The notes below the pieces were generated by a model. The model ran no database searches, had not been told where the DNA came from, and saw nothing but the letters and a program-made list of their open reading frames with translations. Positions 41,641 through 51,748 of a DNA stretch of 64,000 nucleotides are shown here, piece by piece. The stretch lies in the NCBI RefSeq assembly GCF_024127895.1, contig NZ_JAMYBK010000006.1, forward strand, positions 1 through 64,000. The letters are read 5' to 3'. Each line of letters begins with the position of its first letter. Position 1 is the stretch's first letter. Source of the stretch: Pseudomonas guariconensis. Its GTDB lineage: Bacteria; Pseudomonadota; Gammaproteobacteria; Pseudomonadales; Pseudomonadaceae. The position numbers were made by a program, and so were the translations under genes.

Positions 41641-41671
41641 TTGCCCGGGGACGGGCGTGCGTTGCTATGAT
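41641..41671 (+). promoter_or_regulatory. Possible argE promoter
   Basis: -10 box TATGAT at 41666-41671 with a TTGCCC hexamer at 41641-41646 (19-base spacing, longer than ideal). It lies about 27 bases before the argE ATG. No ARG box was recognised with confidence. Confidence 0.35.
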
Positions 41672-41697
41672 GGGCAACGATTCCGAGGAGAACGTGC

Positions 41698-42840
41698 ATG
41701 CCCTTGCCGTCGCTGAAAGACCAGTTCGCCGCCCTGATCGCCGCCCCCTCGGTCAGTTGTACCCAGCCTGCGCTGGACCAGTCCAACCGCCAGGTCATCG
41801 ATCTGCTGGCCAGCTGGCTGGGCGACCTGGGGTTCGCCTGCGAAATCCGCCAGGTCACGCCGGGCAAGTTCAACCTGCTGGCCAGCCGTGGCAGCGGCCC
41901 GGGCGGCCTGGTGCTGGCCGGACACAGCGATACCGTGCCTTGCGACCCGAATTTGTGGGCCAGCGACCCGTGGACGCTGACCGAAGTCGATGGCCGTTGG
42001 ATAGGTCTGGGCAGTTGCGACATGAAAGGCTTCTTCGCCCTGGTCATCGAGGCGGTCAGGCCCTTGCTGGAGCATGGCTTCAAGCGACCGCTGCTGATCC
42101 TCGCCACCTGCGACGAAGAAAGCTCCATGTCCGGCGCCCGCGCCCTGGCCGAGGCCGGGCAGCCTCTGGGGCGTGCGGCAGTGATCGGCGAGCCTACCGG
42201 CCTGCGGCCGATCCGCATGCACAAGGGGATTCTCATGGAGCGCATCGAGGTCCTTGGTCGCAGTGGCCACTCGTCGGACCCGAGCCTGGGCCGCAGCGCC
42301 CTGGAAGCCATGCATGCGCTGATGGGCGAGCTGATGGGGCTGCGCCAGCAATGGCAGCAGACCTATCGCAACCCGCAGTTCACGGTACCGACGCCGACGA
42401 TGAATTTCGGTTGCATCCACGGTGGCGACAACCCCAACCGTATCTGCGGCCAGTGTGCCCTGGAGTTCGATCTGCGCCCCTTGCCGGGCATGGACGCCGA
42501 GCAGTTGCGTGCGGCGATCCGCGAGAAGCTGGTGCCGGTGGCGGAGCGTTTCGAGGTGCAGATCGACTATGCGCCGCTGTTCCCCGAGGTGCCGCCGTTC
42601 GAGCAGGCCGCCGATGCCGAGCTGGTGCAATTGGCCGAACGTCTGACCGGCCATCGCGCCGAAGCGGTGGCCTTCGGCACCGAAGCGCCTTATCTTCAGC
42701 AACTCGGTTGCCAGACCATCGTGCTCGGTCCCGGTGACATCGCCTGCGCCCACCAGCCGGGCGAATACCTGGAAATGTCACGAATCGAGCCTACCGTACG
42801 TCTATTGCGTGACCTGATCCGGCATTATTGCCTGAGCTAA
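41698..42840 (+). CDS. argE: Acetylornithine deacetylase
   Basis: A 380-residue M20-family metallohydrolase that releases ornithine from N-acetylornithine. Dinuclear zinc ligands are recognisable: His in LVLAGHSDTVPCD, Asp in LGSCDMKGFFALV and the catalytic Glu pair in ATCDEESSMSGA, with the dimerisation lid domain in the middle (MHKGILMERIEVLGRSGHSS as encoded). Pseudomonas also has the recycling enzyme ArgJ, so ArgE may not be the only route. It is followed by argA in the same direction after 124 bases. Confidence 0.93.
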   Translation: MPLPSLKDQFAALIAAPSVSCTQPALDQSNRQVIDLLASWLGDLGFACEIRQVTPGKFNLLASRGSGPGGLVLAGHSDTVPCDPNLWASDPWTLTEVDGRWIGLGSCDMKGFFALVIEAVRPLLEHGFKRPLLILATCDEESSMSGARALAEAGQPLGRAAVIGEPTGLRPIRMHKGILMERIEVLGRSGHSSDPSLGRSALEAMHALMGELMGLRQQWQQTYRNPQFTVPTPTMNFGCIHGGDNPNRICGQCALEFDLRPLPGMDAEQLRAAIREKLVPVAERFEVQIDYAPLFPEVPPFEQAADAELVQLAERLTGHRAEAVAFGTEAPYLQQLGCQTIVLGPGDIACAHQPGEYLEMSRIEPTVRLLRDLIRHYCLS

Positions 42841-42883
42841 ACGCCCATTGACCTGATTCGTTCCTGCCTAGAGGAGAGCGCGC

Positions 42884-42910
42884 GTGACCGCAAGCCTGTT
42901 CCGACGATGA
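42884..42910 (+). CDS. Possible 8-codon leader peptide upstream of argA
   Basis: GTG 42884 opens a tiny frame reading (V/M)TASLFRR then TGA, ending in two consecutive CGA arginine codons. GAGGAGAG at 42871-42878 is an excellent ribosome site 5-6 bases ahead. Its TGA overlaps the ATG of a second, arginine-rich frame (42907). argA itself has only a weak ribosome site. Translation is inferred, not shown. Confidence 0.35.
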   Translation: MTASLFRR

Positions 42911-43092
42911 TTTTGAACCGCGTCCGTTTCGCCGTTCTCCGTTCACTTATCCACAGGCCCCGTCATGCCCGAATACGTCAACTGGCTACGTCATGCCTCC
43001 CCGTACATCAATGCCCATCGCGACTGCACCTTCGTGGTCATGCTGCCCGGCGATGGGGTGGCGCATCCCAATTTCGGCAACATCGTCCATGA
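42907..43092 (+). CDS. Possible arginine-rich leader ORF overlapping argA
   Basis: A 61-codon frame starting MILNRVRFAVLRSLIHRPRH with at least seven arginines in the first 30 residues. It begins in the stop of the preceding mini-ORF (ATGA) and runs out of frame through the argA start at 42965. The overlap with argA means its 3' part could be a by-product of argA coding. Kept as low confidence because only the first 20 codons lie outside argA. Confidence 0.2.
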   Translation: MILNRVRFAVLRSLIHRPRHARIRQLATSCLPVHQCPSRLHLRGHAARRWGGASQFRQHRP

Positions 43093-44263
43093 CCTGGTGC
43101 TGCTGCACAGCCTCGGCGTGCGGCTGGTGCTGGTGCATGGCTCTCGTCCACAGATCGAGAGCCGCCTGGCCGCCCGCGGGTTGACCCCGCACTACCACCG
43201 CGGCATGCGCATCACCGACGCGGCGACCCTCGAATGCGTGATCGATGCGGTGGGCGCCCTGCGCATCGCCATCGAGGCGCGCCTGTCCATGGACATGGCG
43301 GCGTCGCCCATGCAGGGCTCGCGCCTGCGGGTGGCCGCCGGCAACCTGGTCACCGCCCGGCCGATCGGCGTGCTCGAAGGGGTCGACTATCACCACACCG
43401 GCGAGGTGCGGCGGATCGACCGCAAGGGCATCAACCGCCTGCTGGACGAGCGCTCCATCGTGCTGCTGTCGCCCCTGGGCTATTCGCCCACCGGCGAGAT
43501 CTTCAACCTGGCCTGCGAGGACGTGGCGACCCGCGCCGCCATCGAGCTGGGAGCCGACAAGCTGCTGTTGTTCGGTGCCGAGTCGGGCCTGCTCGACGAG
43601 CACGGCAAGCTGGTGCGCGAGCTGCGTCCGCAGCAGGTCGCACCGCACCTGCTGCGCCTGGGCAGCGACTACCAGGGCGAGTTGCTGGACGCTGCGGCCG
43701 AGGCCTGCAAGGGCGGCGTGGCGCGCAGCCATATCGTCAGCTATGCCGAGGACGGTGCGCTGCTCACCGAGCTGTTCACCCGTGATGGCGGCGGCACCCT
43801 GGTGGCCCAGGAGCAGTTCGAGATCGTCCGCGAGGCGTCGATCGAGGATGTCGGCGGCCTGCTGGAGCTGATCAGCCCGCTGGAAGAGCAGGGCATCCTG
43901 GTGCGGCGTTCGCGCGAGGTGCTGGAGCGGGAGATCGAGCAGTTCAGCGTGGTCGAGCGTGACGGCATGATCATCGCCTGCGCGGCGTTGTACCCGATCG
44001 CCGATTCCGAGGCGGGGGAGTTGGCGTGCCTGGCGGTGAACCCGGAGTATCGCCATGGTGGGCGGGGGGACGAGTTGCTCGAGCGGATCGAGAGCCGGGC
44101 GCGCAAGCTTGGGCTCAAGACCTTGTTCGTGCTGACGACCCGTACCGCCCACTGGTTCCGCGAGCGTGGCTTCGCGCCCAGTGGCGTGGAGCGGCTGCCG
44201 GCGGCGCGGGCGTCGCTGTACAACTACCAGCGCAATTCGAAGATCTTCGAGAAGCCCCTGTAA
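42965..44263 (+). CDS. argA: N-acetylglutamate synthase
   Basis: A 432-residue enzyme making N-acetylglutamate, the first step of arginine synthesis. The N-terminal amino acid kinase-like domain binds arginine for feedback control (MLPGDGVAHPNFGNIVHDLV, LVHGSRPQIESRLAARG). The C-terminal GNAT acetyltransferase domain has LACLAVNPEYRHGGRGDELL and LFVLTTRTAHWFRERGF. ATG 42965 is preceded by only a weak ACAGG. Upstream short arginine-rich frames could couple its translation to arginine supply. Confidence 0.95.
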   Translation: MPEYVNWLRHASPYINAHRDCTFVVMLPGDGVAHPNFGNIVHDLVLLHSLGVRLVLVHGSRPQIESRLAARGLTPHYHRGMRITDAATLECVIDAVGALRIAIEARLSMDMAASPMQGSRLRVAAGNLVTARPIGVLEGVDYHHTGEVRRIDRKGINRLLDERSIVLLSPLGYSPTGEIFNLACEDVATRAAIELGADKLLLFGAESGLLDEHGKLVRELRPQQVAPHLLRLGSDYQGELLDAAAEACKGGVARSHIVSYAEDGALLTELFTRDGGGTLVAQEQFEIVREASIEDVGGLLELISPLEEQGILVRRSREVLEREIEQFSVVERDGMIIACAALYPIADSEAGELACLAVNPEYRHGGRGDELLERIESRARKLGLKTLFVLTTRTAHWFRERGFAPSGVERLPAARASLYNYQRNSKIFEKPL

Positions 44264-44285
44264 GTAGCCTGTAGCGCGGTTTCTG

Positions 44286-44324
44286 TGTGGGAGCGGCCTT
44301 GTGTCGCGAAAGGCCGCTCCCACA
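44286..44324. repeat. REP hairpin between argA and spuI
   Basis: TGTGGGAGCGGCCT (44286-44299) and AGGCCGCTCCCACA (44311-44324) are perfect 14-base inverted arms of the Pseudomonas REP core. It lies between convergent genes and may also act as a bidirectional transcript end. Confidence 0.85.
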
Positions 44325-44344
44325 TCTGGGGGCGGCGTTTTCGT

Positions 44345-45721
44345 TTACACGGTATGCAGGTACCAGTTGTACTCGAGGTCGGAGATCGAATGCTCGAACT
44401 CCTCCAGCTCGCTCTCCTTGCACGCGACGAAGATGTCGATGTACTTCGGATCGATGTACTTGTTCAGGATCTCGCTGTCGTCCAGCGTACGCAGGGCATC
44501 GCGCAGGTTGTTCGGCAGGCTCTGCTCCAGCTGCTCGTAGGCGTTGCCTTCGATCGGAGTGCCTGGGTCGACCTTGTTGGTCAGGCCATGGTGCACGCCG
44601 GCCAGGACAGCGGCCATCATCAGGTACGGGTTGGCGTCGGCGCCGGCCACGCGGTGCTCGATGCGCACGGCGTCCGGGGTGCCGGTCGGCACGCGCAGGG
44701 CCACGGTACGGTTGTCCAGGCCCCAGCTCGGCGCATTCGGCACATAGAACTGCGCACCGAAGCGGCGGTAGGAGTTGACGTTCGGGCAGAGGAACGCCAT
44801 GGACGCGGGCAGGGTCTCGAGCACACCGCCGACCGCGTGACGTAGCGCGGCGTTCTGCTCGGGATCCTCGCTGGTGAAGATGTTGTTGCCATCCTTGTCC
44901 AGCACGGAGATGTGTACATGCAGGCCGTTGCCTGCCTGGCCCGGGTAGGGCTTGGCCATGAAGGTGGTGTCCATCTCATGGTCGTAGGCGATGTTCTTGA
45001 TCAGGCGCTTGAGCAGCACCGCGTAGTCACAGGCCTTGAGCGGGTCGGCGACGTGGTGCAGGTTGACCTCGAACTGCGCCGGGGCGCTTTCCTTGACGAT
45101 GGCGTCGGCCGGGATGCCTTGTTCCTTGGCGCCTTCGAGGATGTCCTGGAGGCAGTCGGCGTATTCGTCGAGGTCGTCGATCAGGTAGACCTGGGTCGAC
45201 TGCGGGCGCTTGCCGGAGATCGGCGAGCGCGGCGGCTGCGGACGGCCATTCACGTTCTCCTGGTCGATCAGGTAGAACTCCAGCTCGAACGCCGCGCAGA
45301 TGGTCAGGCCCATGTCGGTGAACTTGCTCACCACCTGGCGCAGCACTTCGCGCGGGTCGGCGAAGAACGGCTCGCCTTCGAGCTCGTGCATGGTCATCAG
45401 CAGCTGGGCGGTGGGGCGCTTCTGCCAGGGTTCGTTGGACAGGGTGCCGGGGATCGGGTAGCAGATGCGGTCGGCATCGCCGATGTCCAGGCCAAGGCCT
45501 GTGCTCTCGACGGTGGAACCGTTGATATCCAGGGCGAAGAGGGAGGCGGGCAGGTTGATGCCTTTCTCGTAAACCTTGTGGAGGCTGGTGCGTTCGATGC
45601 GTTTGCCACGCACCACACCATTCATATCTGCAATCAGAAGGTCAACGTAGAGAACCTCGGGATGTTCCTTAAGGAACGCGTTCGCTTCGTTAAGCTGAAC
45701 GGCACGCGGGGGTACCGACAT
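44345..45721 (-). CDS. spuI: Glutamine synthetase-like gamma-glutamylpolyamine synthetase (SpuI type)
   Basis: A 458-residue type I glutamine synthetase fold enzyme expected to join glutamate to putrescine or other polyamines. The ATP/metal region is visible (FMAKPYPGQAGNGLHVHISV), as are NRTVALRVPTGTPDAVRIEH and the RVAGADANPYLMMAAVLAG block. It lacks the adenylylation-loop tyrosine context of true GlnA and lies divergent to a second paralogue, spuB. AAAGGTGT precedes ATG 45721. True ammonia-assimilating glnA is unlikely given the polyamine neighbours. Confidence 0.88.
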   Translation of the reverse strand: MSVPPRAVQLNEANAFLKEHPEVLYVDLLIADMNGVVRGKRIERTSLHKVYEKGINLPASLFALDINGSTVESTGLGLDIGDADRICYPIPGTLSNEPWQKRPTAQLLMTMHELEGEPFFADPREVLRQVVSKFTDMGLTICAAFELEFYLIDQENVNGRPQPPRSPISGKRPQSTQVYLIDDLDEYADCLQDILEGAKEQGIPADAIVKESAPAQFEVNLHHVADPLKACDYAVLLKRLIKNIAYDHEMDTTFMAKPYPGQAGNGLHVHISVLDKDGNNIFTSEDPEQNAALRHAVGGVLETLPASMAFLCPNVNSYRRFGAQFYVPNAPSWGLDNRTVALRVPTGTPDAVRIEHRVAGADANPYLMMAAVLAGVHHGLTNKVDPGTPIEGNAYEQLEQSLPNNLRDALRTLDDSEILNKYIDPKYIDIFVACKESELEEFEHSISDLEYNWYLHTV

Positions 45722-46388
45722 GATGCAACACCTTTGTTGTTAAAAATATCAATCAAGGGGGGCTTGCAAGCCCAGTCAATCCGAAAGACCAGGTGAAGTC
45801 AAGCCAGCCCCATGATGCCCTGAAATGGCACATCGACGGCAGATTTGCTGCATATAGGGGCGTGCCATTATCCGCTATTTTGCCGTGGAAGGGCTATCTC
45901 GGGCTTAACGTGTTTTATTTTTTACAGAGGTGTTGTGTAAAAAAATGAACAAGGCTAAGCTCGGTCTCAACCCAGAACACAATAATACGAGGGTCACATG
46001 GTCCGCCTGCCGCGACCTGAAAGCGCCGCCTGCGCCGCGCAGTCAGGTATTTCCGTCACTTGCCGCAAGGGCTTCGCACGCATCGCCGATCGCGTGAGCG
46101 CTCTGGCCGCAATAATTGACGGCGGGTACAGCCCATCCTCCTTTCGTAGCAGTTTACTGCACGCTTTTTCGCTCATCTGCCCTTCGAGTTCTGCCCGGAC
46201 GCACTCCACTGGCGTGTATCCACTGTCGTCCTGCGCGGGGGTTTTTGCTTTAGCAATCCACTCCATCCAGAATCAAGGCACGGGTCTGCCGCGGCCGTTC
46301 GGGTCGCACGGCAACCCCCTTGACCGACGCCAGGCGTCAGCGGCGCCCGGCTTTCGCCGGCCGGGCCACATTACCTCCTGAGGTATTT
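45722..46388. other. Gene-free divergent region between spuI and spuB
   Basis: 667 bases with no convincing gene; short frames on both strands at 45994-46381 have no family resemblance and overlap each other. The spuI-proximal third is AT-rich and holds an inverted repeat (separate entry). The spuB-proximal part has a GC-rich hairpin-prone stretch near 46335-46370. In PAO1-type clusters a PuuD-like amidohydrolase gene (spuA) lies in this area; it is absent here. Confidence 0.6.
45918..45944. promoter_or_regulatory. AT-rich inverted repeat in the spuI-spuB region
   Basis: Perfect 9-base arms TTTTTTACA (45918-45926) and TGTAAAAAA (45936-45944) separated by 9 bases. The symmetry and place between divergent polyamine genes suggest a regulator binding site. 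It could also fold as a weak terminator. Confidence 0.45.
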
Positions 46389-47747
46389 ATGAGTAACAAC
46401 CTCGACCAGCTCACCGATTGGTTGAAAGAGCACAAGATCACCGAAGTCGAATGCCTGATCAGCGACCTGACCGGCATCACCCGCGGCAAGATCTCGCCTA
46501 CCAACAAGTTCATCGCCGAAAAAGGCATGCGCCTGCCCGAGAGTGTCCTGCTGCAGACCGTGACCGGCGACTACGTCGACGACGACATCTATTACCAACT
46601 GCTGGACCCGGCCGACATCGACATGATCTGCCGCCCCGACGAGAACGCGGTGTTCCTCGTGCCTTGGGCGATCGAGCCGACCGCCCAGGTGATCCACGAC
46701 ACCTACGACAAGAAGGGCAACCCGGTCGAGCTGTCGCCGCGCAACGTACTCAAGAAAGTCCTCAAGCTCTATGCCGACAAGGGCTGGCAGCCGATCGTCG
46801 CGCCGGAGATGGAGTTCTACCTGACCAAGCGCAGCGAAGACCCGGACTTCCCGCTGCAACCGCCGGTGGGCCGCTCCGGTCGTCCGGAAACCGGGCGCCA
46901 GTCGTTCTCCATCGAGGCCGCCAACGAATTCGACCCGCTGTTCGAGGACGTCTACGACTGGTGCGAGCTGCAGCAGCTGGACCTCGACACCCTGATCCAT
47001 GAAGACGGCACGGCGCAGATGGAGATCAACTTCCGTCATGGCAACGCCCTGCACCTGGCCGACCAGATCCTGGTGTTCAAGCGCACCATGCGCGAGGCCG
47101 CGCTCAAGCACAACGTGGCGGCCACCTTCATGGCCAAGCCCATGACCGGCGAGCCGGGCAGCGCCATGCACCTGCACCAGAGCGTGGTCGACGTCGCCAC
47201 CGGCAAGAACATCTTCGCCAACGAGGACGGCAGCATGAGCGAGCTGTTCCTCAACCACATCGGCGGCCTGCAGAAGTTCATTCCCGAGGCGCTGCCGCTG
47301 TTCGCCCCCAACGTCAACTCGTTCCGCCGCTTCCTGCCAGACACCTCGGCACCGGTGAACGTCGAATGGGGCGAAGAGAACCGCACCGTCGGCCTGCGCG
47401 TACCGGACGCCGGCCCGCAGAACCGCCGCGTGGAGAACCGCCTGCCGGGCGCCGACGCCAACCCCTACCTGGCCATCGCCGCGAGCCTGCTGTGCGGCTA
47501 TATCGGCATGGTCGAAGGCATCGGTGCCAGCGCGCCGGTCCAGGGGCGGGGCTACGAGCGGCGTAACCTGCGCCTGCCGCTGACCATCGAGGATGCGCTG
47601 GAGCGCATGCAGAACTGCCGGGCCCTGGACCAGTACCTGGGCAAGAAATTCATCACCGGCTATGTCGCCACCAAGCGGGCGGAACATGAAAACTTCAAAC
47701 GGGTAATCAGCTCCTGGGAGCGCGAGTTCCTGCTGTTTGCCGTCTGA
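46389..47747 (+). CDS. spuB: Glutamine synthetase-like gamma-glutamylpolyamine synthetase (SpuB type)
   Basis: A 452-residue paralogue of SpuI. Core segments are FMAKPMTGEPGSAMHLHQSV, NRTVGLRVPDAGPQNRRVEN and LPGADANPYLAIAASLLCGY. In P. aeruginosa six such paralogues have overlapping specificity for mono-, di- and polyamines; this one leads the spuBC-DEFGH run. ATG 46389 follows a TGAGG element at 46379-46383; an open frame continues upstream through the leader but without family sequence. A 48-base gap separates it from the aminotransferase gene. Confidence 0.9.
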   Translation: MSNNLDQLTDWLKEHKITEVECLISDLTGITRGKISPTNKFIAEKGMRLPESVLLQTVTGDYVDDDIYYQLLDPADIDMICRPDENAVFLVPWAIEPTAQVIHDTYDKKGNPVELSPRNVLKKVLKLYADKGWQPIVAPEMEFYLTKRSEDPDFPLQPPVGRSGRPETGRQSFSIEAANEFDPLFEDVYDWCELQQLDLDTLIHEDGTAQMEINFRHGNALHLADQILVFKRTMREAALKHNVAATFMAKPMTGEPGSAMHLHQSVVDVATGKNIFANEDGSMSELFLNHIGGLQKFIPEALPLFAPNVNSFRRFLPDTSAPVNVEWGEENRTVGLRVPDAGPQNRRVENRLPGADANPYLAIAASLLCGYIGMVEGIGASAPVQGRGYERRNLRLPLTIEDALERMQNCRALDQYLGKKFITGYVATKRAEHENFKRVISSWEREFLLFAV

Positions 47748-47795
47748 TCAACCCTGGGGCCGCAGGAGCGCGGCTGTCGGATAACGGAGAAGCAC

Positions 47796-49157
47796 ATGAG
47801 CGTCAACAACCCGCAAACCCGTGAATGGCAAACCCTGAGCGGTGAGCACCACCTGGCTCCCTTCAGCGACTACAAGCAGCTGAAGGAGAAGGGGCCGCGC
47901 ATCATCACCAAGGCCCAGGGCGTGCATTTGTGGGACAGTGAGGGCCACAAGATCCTCGACGGTATGGCGGGCCTGTGGTGCGTGGCGGTCGGCTATGGCC
48001 GTGAAGAGCTGGTGCAGGCGGCCGAAAAGCAGATGCGCGAACTGCCGTACTACAACCTGTTCTTCCAGACCGCCCACCCGCCGGCGCTGGAGCTGGCCAA
48101 GGCGATCACCGACGTGGCGCCCAAGGGCATGACCCATGTGTTCTTCACCGGCTCCGGCTCCGAGGGCAACGACACCGTGCTGCGCATGGTGCGCCACTAC
48201 TGGGCGCTCAAGGGCAAGCCGGGCAAGCAGACCATCATCGGCCGGGTCAACGGCTACCACGGCTCCACCGTGGCCGGCGCCAGCCTCGGTGGCATGAGCG
48301 GCATGCACGAGCAGGGCGGCCTGCCGATCCCAGGCATCGTGCACATCCCGCAGCCGTACTGGTTCGGCGAAGGGGGCGACATGACTCCGGACGAATTCGG
48401 GATCTGGGCCGCCGAGCAGTTGGAGAAGAAGATCCTGGAAGTCGGCGAGGACAAGGTCGCCGCCTTCATCGCCGAGCCGATCCAGGGGGCTGGCGGTGTG
48501 ATCATCCCGCCCGAGACCTACTGGCCGAAGATCAAGGAGATCCTCGCCAAGTACGACATCCTGTTCGTCGCCGACGAAGTGATCTGCGGTTTCGGCCGCA
48601 CCGGCGAGTGGTTCGGCTCCGACTACTACGACCTGCAACCCGACCTGATGACCATCGCCAAGGGCCTGACCTCCGGTTACATCCCCATGGGCGGTGTGAT
48701 CGTGCGTGACACCGTGGCCCAGGTGCTCAGCGAGGGCGGCGACTTCAACCACGGCTTCACCTACTCCGGTCACCCCGTGGCGGCCGCGGTGGGCCTGGAA
48801 AACCTGCGTATCCTGCGCGACGAGAAGATCGTCGAGCGTGCCCGCACGGAAACGGCACCCTATTTGCAAAAGCGTCTGCGTGAGCTGCAGGACCACCCGC
48901 TGGTGGGCGAGGTACGCGGCCTGGGCCTGCTCGGCGCGATCGAGCTGGTCAAGGACAAGGCGACCCGCAGCCGCTACGAAGGCAAGGGCGTGGGCATGAT
49001 CTGCCGTAATTTCTGCTTCGAAAACGGCTTGGTCATGCGTGCGGTGGGCGACACCATGATCATCGCACCGCCTCTGGTGATCAGCCGTGAGGAGGTCGAC
49101 GAGCTGGTGGAAAAGGCGCGCAAATGCCTGGACCTGACGCTCGAAGCGGTCCGGTGA
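47796..49157 (+). CDS. spuC: Putrescine-pyruvate aminotransferase
   Basis: A 453-residue class III PLP aminotransferase converting putrescine (and probably cadaverine or spermidine) to the aminoaldehyde. The PLP lysine is in MTIAKGLTSGYIPMGGVIV near residue 289. Preceding family segments are VFFTGSGSEGNDTVLRMVRH and LFVADEVICGFGRTGEWFGS. ATG 47796 follows CGGAGA. It sits between spuB and the polyamine uptake genes, as expected for SpuC. Confidence 0.93.
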   Translation: MSVNNPQTREWQTLSGEHHLAPFSDYKQLKEKGPRIITKAQGVHLWDSEGHKILDGMAGLWCVAVGYGREELVQAAEKQMRELPYYNLFFQTAHPPALELAKAITDVAPKGMTHVFFTGSGSEGNDTVLRMVRHYWALKGKPGKQTIIGRVNGYHGSTVAGASLGGMSGMHEQGGLPIPGIVHIPQPYWFGEGGDMTPDEFGIWAAEQLEKKILEVGEDKVAAFIAEPIQGAGGVIIPPETYWPKIKEILAKYDILFVADEVICGFGRTGEWFGSDYYDLQPDLMTIAKGLTSGYIPMGGVIVRDTVAQVLSEGGDFNHGFTYSGHPVAAAVGLENLRILRDEKIVERARTETAPYLQKRLRELQDHPLVGEVRGLGLLGAIELVKDKATRSRYEGKGVGMICRNFCFENGLVMRAVGDTMIIAPPLVISREEVDELVEKARKCLDLTLEAVR

Positions 49158-49326
49158 CCGCCTGCTACGCTAGCGAAGTGACATTAAGCGGTTACAAGGC
49201 CCTGCTTTCCTTGAAACAGCGCCTTGTAACTTGCCAGACTAGCGGCTGTTTCAGTCGCCCAGCGCTGCACCGTGGGATCTTGGCTGCTGAACAGATGGCT
49301 TGATAATAAATTCTGGAGCATTACGC

Positions 49327-50424
49327 ATGAAGAAAATGGGCAAGACGCTGCTGGCCACGGCCCTGATGGGTGTCATGGCGACCGCTGTTCAGGCTGACGA
49401 CAAGGTGCTGCACGTCTACAACTGGTCGGACTACATCGCCCCGGACACCGTGGCCAAGTTCGAGAAGCAGAGCGGCATCAAGGTGGTCTACGACGTCTTC
49501 GACAGCAACGAGACCCTCGAAGCCAAGTTGCTGGCGGGCAAGTCCGGCTACGACGTGGTCGTGCCATCGAACAACTTCCTGGCCAAGCAGATCAAGGCCG
49601 GCGTCTACCAGGAGCTGGACCGCTCCAAGCTGCCGAACTGGAAGAACCTCGACGAAGACCTGCTCAAGGCCGTCGGTGATGCCAGCGACCCGGGCAACAA
49701 GTACGCCTTCCCCTACATGTGGGGCTCCATCGGCATCGGCTACAACCCGGAGAAGGTCAAGGCCGCGCTGGGCGTGGACAAGATCGACTCGTGGGATGCC
49801 GTGTTCAAGCCGGAGAACATCGCCAAGCTCAAGAGCTGCGGCGTGAGTTTCCTCGATGCTCCGACCGAGATGATCCCGGCGGCCCTGCACTACCTGGGCA
49901 AGCCGACCGACAGCAAGGACAAGCAGGACCTGAAGGCCGCCGAGGAGCTGTTCCTGAGCGTCCGGCCGTCGATCACCTACTTCCATTCCTCCAAGTACAT
50001 TTCCGACCTGGCCAACGGCAACATCTGCGTGGCCGTCGGCTACTCGGGCGACTTGGAGCAGTCCAAGGCCCGTGCCCACGAGGCCGGCGACAAGGTCAAG
50101 CTGGAATACGTCATTCCGAAGGAAGGCGCCGGTACCTTCTATGACATGGTCGCCATCCCCAAGGACGCCACGAACGTCGAAGGCGCCTACAAGTTCATGG
50201 ACTTCCTGATGCAGCCGGAAATCATGGCCGAGATCACCAATGCCGTGCGCTTCCCGAACGGCAACAAGGCGGCCACCCCGCTGGTGGACAAGGAAATCTC
50301 CGGCGACCCGAGCATCTACCCCTCGGATGACGTGAAGAAGCAGCTGTATGCGATCAGCGACCAGGATGCAGGCACCCTGCGTCTGATCACCCGCAGCTGG
50401 ACGAAGATCAAGTCGGGCAAGTAA
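49327..50424 (+). CDS. spuD: Polyamine ABC transporter substrate-binding protein (SpuD/PotF-like)
   Basis: A 365-residue periplasmic binding protein. The signal peptide [21 protein letters not shown] is followed by [16 protein letters not shown], the hallmark NWSDY of putrescine-binding proteins, and [23 protein letters not shown] 49327 follows GGAGCATTACGC. It is a close paralogue of the next gene; in P. aeruginosa SpuD binds putrescine and SpuE spermidine. Assigning the ligand to each copy here is from gene order. Confidence 0.92.
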   Translation: MKKMGKTLLATALMGVMATAVQADDKVLHVYNWSDYIAPDTVAKFEKQSGIKVVYDVFDSNETLEAKLLAGKSGYDVVVPSNNFLAKQIKAGVYQELDRSKLPNWKNLDEDLLKAVGDASDPGNKYAFPYMWGSIGIGYNPEKVKAALGVDKIDSWDAVFKPENIAKLKSCGVSFLDAPTEMIPAALHYLGKPTDSKDKQDLKAAEELFLSVRPSITYFHSSKYISDLANGNICVAVGYSGDLEQSKARAHEAGDKVKLEYVIPKEGAGTFYDMVAIPKDATNVEGAYKFMDFLMQPEIMAEITNAVRFPNGNKAATPLVDKEISGDPSIYPSDDVKKQLYAISDQDAGTLRLITRSWTKIKSGK

Positions 50425-50437
50425 GCCCGTCGCGGGC

Positions 50438-50467
50438 CCTCTGGGCCGGGGCTTCCCGGCCCAGAGG
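50438..50467 (+). promoter_or_regulatory. Strong intercistronic hairpin between spuD and spuE
   Basis: Perfect 13-bp stem CCTCTGGGCCGGG / CCCGGCCCAGAGG with a GCTT loop, 13 bases after the spuD stop codon. There is no T tract, so it more likely protects the 3' end of an abundant spuD transcript or attenuates read-through than terminates fully. Confidence 0.7.
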
Positions 50468-50512
50468 CGATGTGAGGCAAATAAGTTTGCGGCATCGATG
50501 CCGCGAAGGTAA

Positions 50513-51676
<1,164 letters not shown>

Positions 51677-51748
51677 CAATCCAGAGCCGCCGCGCGCCCT
51701 GCAGCGACAGGGTGTGCGGGCATAAAAATCTTGTTGGGAGTTTCATTC

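Noticed and set aside
45820..45870. Sigma-54 promoter near TGGCAC before spuI
   Set aside because: TGGCAC is present near 45827, but no TTGC element lies at the required 5-base spacing.
45994..46381. Two overlapping opposite-strand frames in the spuI-spuB gap
   Set aside because: Neither has a recognisable domain or convincing ribosome site, and the sequence looks like leader DNA; reported as a gene-free region.
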